A stretch of 64,000 nt of DNA from Agapanthus africanus. Lineage: Eukaryota; Streptophyta; Magnoliopsida; Asparagales; Amaryllidaceae. A program made the translations under genes and the position numbers. Shown one piece after another: positions 59,316 through 64,000 of this stretch (positions are counted from its first letter, which is position 1; every line of letters starts with the position of its first letter). Location: positions 325,657,595 to 325,721,594 of the forward strand of contig JASDDO010000001.1 of the NCBI GenBank assembly GCA_030015575.1. The letters are read 5' to 3'. The notes below the pieces were generated by a model that worked only from the letters and a program-made list of their open reading frames with translations, did no database searches and was not told where the DNA came from.

Positions 59316-62300
59316 CTGCCTCCACTTGGGCTCGCTGCTGCAAGACCGACGCAAGCTGCTCCCTGACGACCTGATAGGCAGCTTCCCGACTTGGGGTATT
59401 GCGCTCAGCTACGTCAAGCTTCCACTTCAAGTTTAGCCCATGGGAGATACGCTCCAAGAGACCCTCGAAGATAGTCTTCACTTGGGCAGCATTTGCCTCA
59501 ACCTCAGCGCGCAGATGGGCCGTTTCGTTCGAAGTCTTTTGGCATTCCCTTAGTCTTAAAGCTGCTTCTTGCTCCAAGTGGCGGGAGTGCGAAATGCTTT
59601 GCTCGAGCCAAGTTGTGCGTTGGGTGCTCAGGGCTAAAACTTCGGGAGAAGGGCGCGTCGACTCCAGCCGGTATGGACAGGCCTCGATCTCCCTGCAGTG
59701 ATTAACCCAAGATCCGACGACGCCTTCGTTATGAAAATTTACGAGCGCCGCCAACATCGGATTAACCTCCACAGCGAAATCTACGGCATAAGGGAGAGCG
59801 TCCATGTTGAGCTCTTCGATGTACCCGCTCAGTATGCCCAAACTCATCACAGCACCCTTTGAAGACGGGCGTTTCAAGAAAGGGCCTGCCGGTGGAAGGA
59901 CGCGAGACTCAAAAGGGACCGAAGCCGGAACAATAGCTGTAAAACAAAACATGGTTAAACAATGGTTCAAGTGATGTTTAAGGGTTACCAAAAAAAAAAG
60001 AGGAATTTGCTATACCAGCAGCAACAGACGGCAAAGCCGGAAGAGCCGGTAGCGCGACAGGTCCTGCATCCCCTCCTTCGATTTGTGGCGCTGCAATAAA
60101 GAAAGGGAAAAGTCAGAAATCATTCAATTGCTAGAAAAAAGGGGATGAACAAAGATATTGTAGTGAACGTACACTCACCAGCGCCACTAGAGGGAGAAGC
60201 AAGTTCGAATGGGAAGGTGAAGTGTGGGAGCAACACTTGATATAGATGATCAAAGAGCACTCCTGAAAAGATGCGGTAGTATGGCGTTCGTCCAGGAACT
60301 ACACGTTTAAAAGATTAACTTGTGAGTCGCAAATCCATACCTTCCAACATCCGCGATGGCACGAGGGAAGACGGGGAAGTGACCACCGCCAAAGCAGTAG
60401 TTGAAGGTGCTCCTTCAAGCAATGGAGCGTCGGCACTGGCCGCACCTGCAAAGACAAGCTTGTTAGAAGAGATCGCAAGATATATAAAAAAGGGGGGAAA
60501 CGATAGTAACCCGAAACTTACCCGACGAACTGCCAGCCGAGACTGAGGCAACCCCTTCCTCCATTGACATCAGGCCACCAACCGTAGCCTCGTCACCCGA
60601 CTCAATAGGGACCGTTGTTACACTTGCAGGCCCTAGAGAAGGCGGGGGAATATAGGCGGAGAGGGTCATGATTGGAGCGTTGCCAGATTCCTGAGAAAGA
60701 GCAGCTGGCTCGTCCTCAGGAATCGTGGCGACCTCAGCCGCTACTCCTATGGATCCTGCGGTCACGGTTGTCTCATCCACCGTCACCGCGAGGTCTCCAG
60801 CCTCGAGCGCTTCGCCTTCTACCGCCTTCGCCTCGGTTAAGATAATCATCTCATCTACCGCCACGTCAGGAGCGGTATCAATGACCCTCTCGGCGGCGGA
60901 CTCCTCAACCTCTGTAACGGATCCCGTGGCCCCAATGACGCGCCTCACAGTCGGCTCAGGTTCGGTAGGCGCCGCTTCCGCCGTTTCCTGGGGTCCAACG
61001 GTCTCCGCCTCCCCCTTAGTCGTACTAGGCCCTGCCAGATGAAACGCATATGAGCCAATGGCTTTATAATTCTTACAACAAAGCTCTGAAAGAAGTACTA
61101 CCTGAAGAAGATTTATCATTTGCACTTCGAGCTGCGCGCGCCACTTGCCTATGAGCAGTAGACAAGGCGGCAGGGGCCTCTTCAGAAGGAGTGTCAGCAT
61201 GAGGAATAGTGCTAGGGCCCGCTCCCGTGGCCAAAGCAGCTCTGCCCGCCTTTGCTCCGGAAGGAGTGTCGGCACGAGGAAGAGTGCTAGGGCCCGCTCC
61301 CGCGGCCAAAGCAGCTCTGCGTGCCCTTGCTTCGCGTCTCAACCGCTTCCGCTCCTCTTGAGCCGTTGAGACGGATGCCACTAGGGCTTCCTTGAGTGAG
61401 ACTCCCTCGTCCGTATATAGGGATGCCTCTAGATTCTTCAAGGCATCCCTCATCGTCTTGTCAAGCCGGGGCTCTTGTGGCAACTTCGATGACGCTGGGA
61501 CTTCAGTAACAGGCTCAGGAAGGATCCCCGCGCCAACTGATATAACCTCTGCAAAGAAACAAAAGAAGGTTAGGTTGACCATCAGAGAAGATGACAAACT
61601 TTCATTATGAAAGGGAAAAGGGTAGGACATACCAACGCCTGCTGGGACACGCTTCTTCTCCTCCTCCTGGAAGGTCTTCAAAGAGGCAGCAATGGCCTCT
61701 TCAGTAGAAATACCTGTTGAGAATGAAGCAAATATTAGCTAAAGATAATAATAAAAATGCAGTAAAATGGCAAATAAAGCGGCTGATGATTACCTGACTC
61801 AGCAAGTTTGCTTAACATCGCTTCAAGCCTCGCCGATCGCTCCGAAGCTGCAATGGCGGCAGCTAAATTGGTGTCCTCAGGGTCCACCATAAAGCCCTCA
61901 TTGCTGCCATACTCACATATGGCCTTGGCAGGAGGAGCCGCATGCCCTAAGTTAAGGATCGCGTCGAGGGATAGGGCGGACTTCTTCTTCTTCTGTCCGC
62001 CAGCTGTAGACCCACTCAGAACAGCCTTGCGCTTGGCAGTCACTTTAAGGCGGCGAGTCCCGATCTCTACCCCTCCGCCAGACCCTGGTGATACCACATT
62101 AACCATCTTCATGGGAGCACGGGGCGCCGGCGGTGCATCCACCGTAGCGGGCAATGGCAATCCATGCGGGGGGCTCAACACGCGCGGTCGGTCAGCTCTG
62201 GCATCTTTTATCGGGGGGATGACCTGGATCCTTGGCTGCAAAGGAGCCTTGCGATCACCGCCAGGAGGCGCACCCCTACGGTCAACCAGCAAGCGTTTCT

Positions 62301-64000
62301 CCATTAAAATGATTGGACCCATAGCATGCGCATACCAGGCTACATACGGATGGATTATTTTAGGAACACAGCTAGGCTCACTGATAAAAAAATAGGATCC
62401 CGTATTAAGCCGGACGAAATGATGCATCGCATTCCTTATCCCCTCTGGGCCGACCGCGGGTGTTTCTAGAAAGGCCTCCATCGGGATCCCTTGATTGTAA
62501 CTCGATTGTCGGGCAAATCGATGTGGGTTATACCTCATAAAGAGAGCCGTCTTATTCTGCCTAAATACTAGGTTGCCTGGCCGAATGGAGTAAAGGTGAA
62601 GGATTTCCCGAGCCTTCAGTACAGAAACCCCGCCCTTAAAGTCGTCACGCAGCGACACCACTGACTTAGCGGTCTCGGAGCCTATGGTGATGACCTTATC
62701 TACAAAAGAGGTCTTCGCTCCGACTAGATGTGAACGCAGAAGCAGTCCCCTAGACTCCCGCGGAGGTGCAACCACAATTGAAGCCCCGACCAACCGCATG
62801 ATTCTTGGAAGTCCGTATTTCTCAAAGAATGGAGGAGTCTTATGGGCACCAAACACCCCTCGCACATGCAGCTCCATCCAAGAAGTGAAGTAGTGCATCG
62901 GAAAGTTAGCAGGCTGTACCCCAGGCTCATTAGCGTCCTCCGCTACGCTAAGACCATTATAAAGGTAAGCCAGCCCGGCAATCCCTACCGATAGCTGCAA
63001 ACCAGCCGCCATTCGATGCGCCGAGTAAAAGACGGAGGACCGCATGAGGCGTGGATGCAAGGGAAGCGCAAAGATGCATAGCCATAGACCCAAGAACCCT
63101 ATGAAAAAAGTCTCCTCGTCCATGCCAGGAACGGCGATCTCTGAGAAAGGGACACTGGCAGTGCCGGGGAGATAAAAATCCCGCTGCTCATTTTCCGATG
63201 AAGGTCGGCGGTCCAAGCCGAAACCAAAGGGGTCAGCAAGCTGAGCAAACTTCTTGCCCTGCTCTGATAGGAACTCCGGGTGGATAAAACAAGTGATGAA
63301 ATCCGCGAAACTGACGCCCCGGTCGCCCGATTCCAAATGGAGTTCCTCATAAATCTCCAACACCTTCACCAAGCCCGGGTGCTGATGCTGAATGGCATTT
63401 TCCGGAGTTAAGTCAAATACAACCTGCTTGGTGGCAAAGACGTACTCATCAGGAGGAAGCAGCTCTTCGTAGTGCTCCCCCTCACTGGTAGACCTGAAAT
63501 CTCAACAAATTCTTCCAAAGATATGGAGACTTCCCTATCCGCTGTCAAGAAGGTGTGGGTGGGGATATTCCATTGTTCAATAAAGGCCTTTATCCACCAC
63601 GTCGGAAGAGAGGGATACTCGAAAAGCGAAACGTAGACGGCCGAATATAAACCAATCATCATTAGATGAGTCCTTTTCGCCGATAAGATGTACCGGGCAC
63701 ATTGCAGGTATCCGGCAAGCGGTCGCGGGATCAGTCCAATATTATAAGCCTGTCCCCAAGGGCGTGCTTCACCCTGACAGATTCGCCTCCCCAAGATGTC
63801 TATCGCCGGCGGCGGCTGCACTGGGATGGCACCAATGGCAGGCTGGAGGAGATCGTCAGAATTCCAATTTTTAACCTCCACGGCATACTCCACCGGGGGC
63901 TTGTCCGCATAAGGAATCGTAACTATGGGCTCAGAGGGCGAAGCGGAGCTGAAGCTGCGGCGGCCTTTGATGATTTGGCTGTACCACCTTCCCCACAGGT
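59227..64000 (-). CDS. Large antisense multi-exon gene with plant-mobile-domain-like N-terminus (5' end outside window)
   Basis: On minus, exons in this window: 64000-61794, 61713-61633, 61548-61102, 61031-60522, 60445-60341, 60262-60179, 60090-60016 and 59936-59227 (stop). All seven introns are GT-AG, 70-88 bp and phase 1, and the joined frame stays open. About 1,400 codons are seen. The N-terminal part resembles the plant mobile domain (FIEQWNIPTHTF then ISLEEFVEISGLPVRG, about 63590-63480), followed by a long conserved-looking region. The middle is Ala/Pro/Ser-rich with basic patches. The C-terminus (about 59640-59240) is a predicted coiled coil. A one-base slip in a C run at 63477-63481 breaks the frame. 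Its role is unknown. Tat elements are known for antisense genes here, and plant mobile domains are known in transposons and in MAIN/MAIL proteins. Start and promoter are outside the window. Confidence 0.78.

Larger units (their letters stand above)
42407..64000 (+). mobile_element. Element I: giant Tat-lineage Ty3/Gypsy element, right end outside window
   Basis: 5' LTR 42407-44569, PBS at 44575, gag-pol 44655-53916, a repeat-rich post-pol zone, then genes on the opposite strand up to the window edge. The lineage is shown by a second, archaeal-type RNase H between RNase H and integrase, by repeated S-V-F-x-R-L motifs, by Y-C-x-Y-H-R...H-P knuckles, and by an antisense gene between pol and the expected 3' LTR, all known traits of Tat elements. 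At least 21.6 kb is present. GACTC (42402-42406) is the likely left target duplication; the right copy is not visible. Confidence 0.9.

Noticed and set aside
59399..59705. Plus-strand frames opposite the last antisense exon
   Set aside because: Mirror of the coiled-coil coding on the other strand, without any motif.

Overview
The window is plant nuclear DNA made entirely of nested LTR retrotransposons. I found no host single-copy gene, rRNA, tRNA or CRISPR locus. Plant origin is inferred from the element lineages (a chromovirus of Tekay/Del type, Copia elements with about 2-kb LTRs, and a giant Tat-lineage Ty3/Gypsy element with two RNase H domains), from initiator-tRNA-Met primer binding sites, and from short GT-AG introns. 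It looks like heterochromatin. The species cannot be named.

Layout, with element letters used in the entries. H: the last 2 kb of a Tekay-like LTR (1-2033), inserted into the integrase of Copia element A. A: decayed pol (2034-4303) and a 3' LTR split into 4315-5513 and 15258-16092 by Copia element B. B: 5514-15252, with both LTRs, PBS, PPT and a GTATT target duplication, but ghost coding. C: a minus-strand Copia LTR piece (16093-17396) into which A inserted. D: a plus-strand Copia LTR (17397-17412 and 40342-41558), split by F. F: a minus-strand chromovirus, 17413-40336, TATGC duplication, with decayed gag-pol and a chromodomain. G: 20270-32009, a plus-strand relative of F with 4.5-kb LTRs and almost no coding, sitting inside F's 3' LTR. 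E: a minus-strand Copia LTR piece (41559-42406).

Element I (Tat lineage) starts at 42407 inside E and runs past the right edge, so more than 21 kb of it is seen. It has a 2.16-kb 5' LTR with a G-box array and TATA box, a PBS, and gag-PR-RT-RH-second RH-INT (44655-53916) damaged by three in-frame stops, one frameshift and one lost integrase aspartate. A repeat-rich post-pol zone follows (53.9-59.2 kb). Two genes lie antisense to it: a small two-exon gene (56754-57525) with its own TATA box, and a multi-exon gene with a plant-mobile-domain-like N-terminus (59227 to beyond 64000) and seven phase-1 introns.

The most unusual signal is in element I. Its LTR and post-pol zone carry several families of short stem-loops. 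Within a family the loop is nearly constant while the stems differ, often with both arms changed in a matching way. The hairpin modules lie just beyond the 3' ends of the antisense genes. All coordinates come from reading the sequence. Family assignments rest on recognised motifs, not on database searches.
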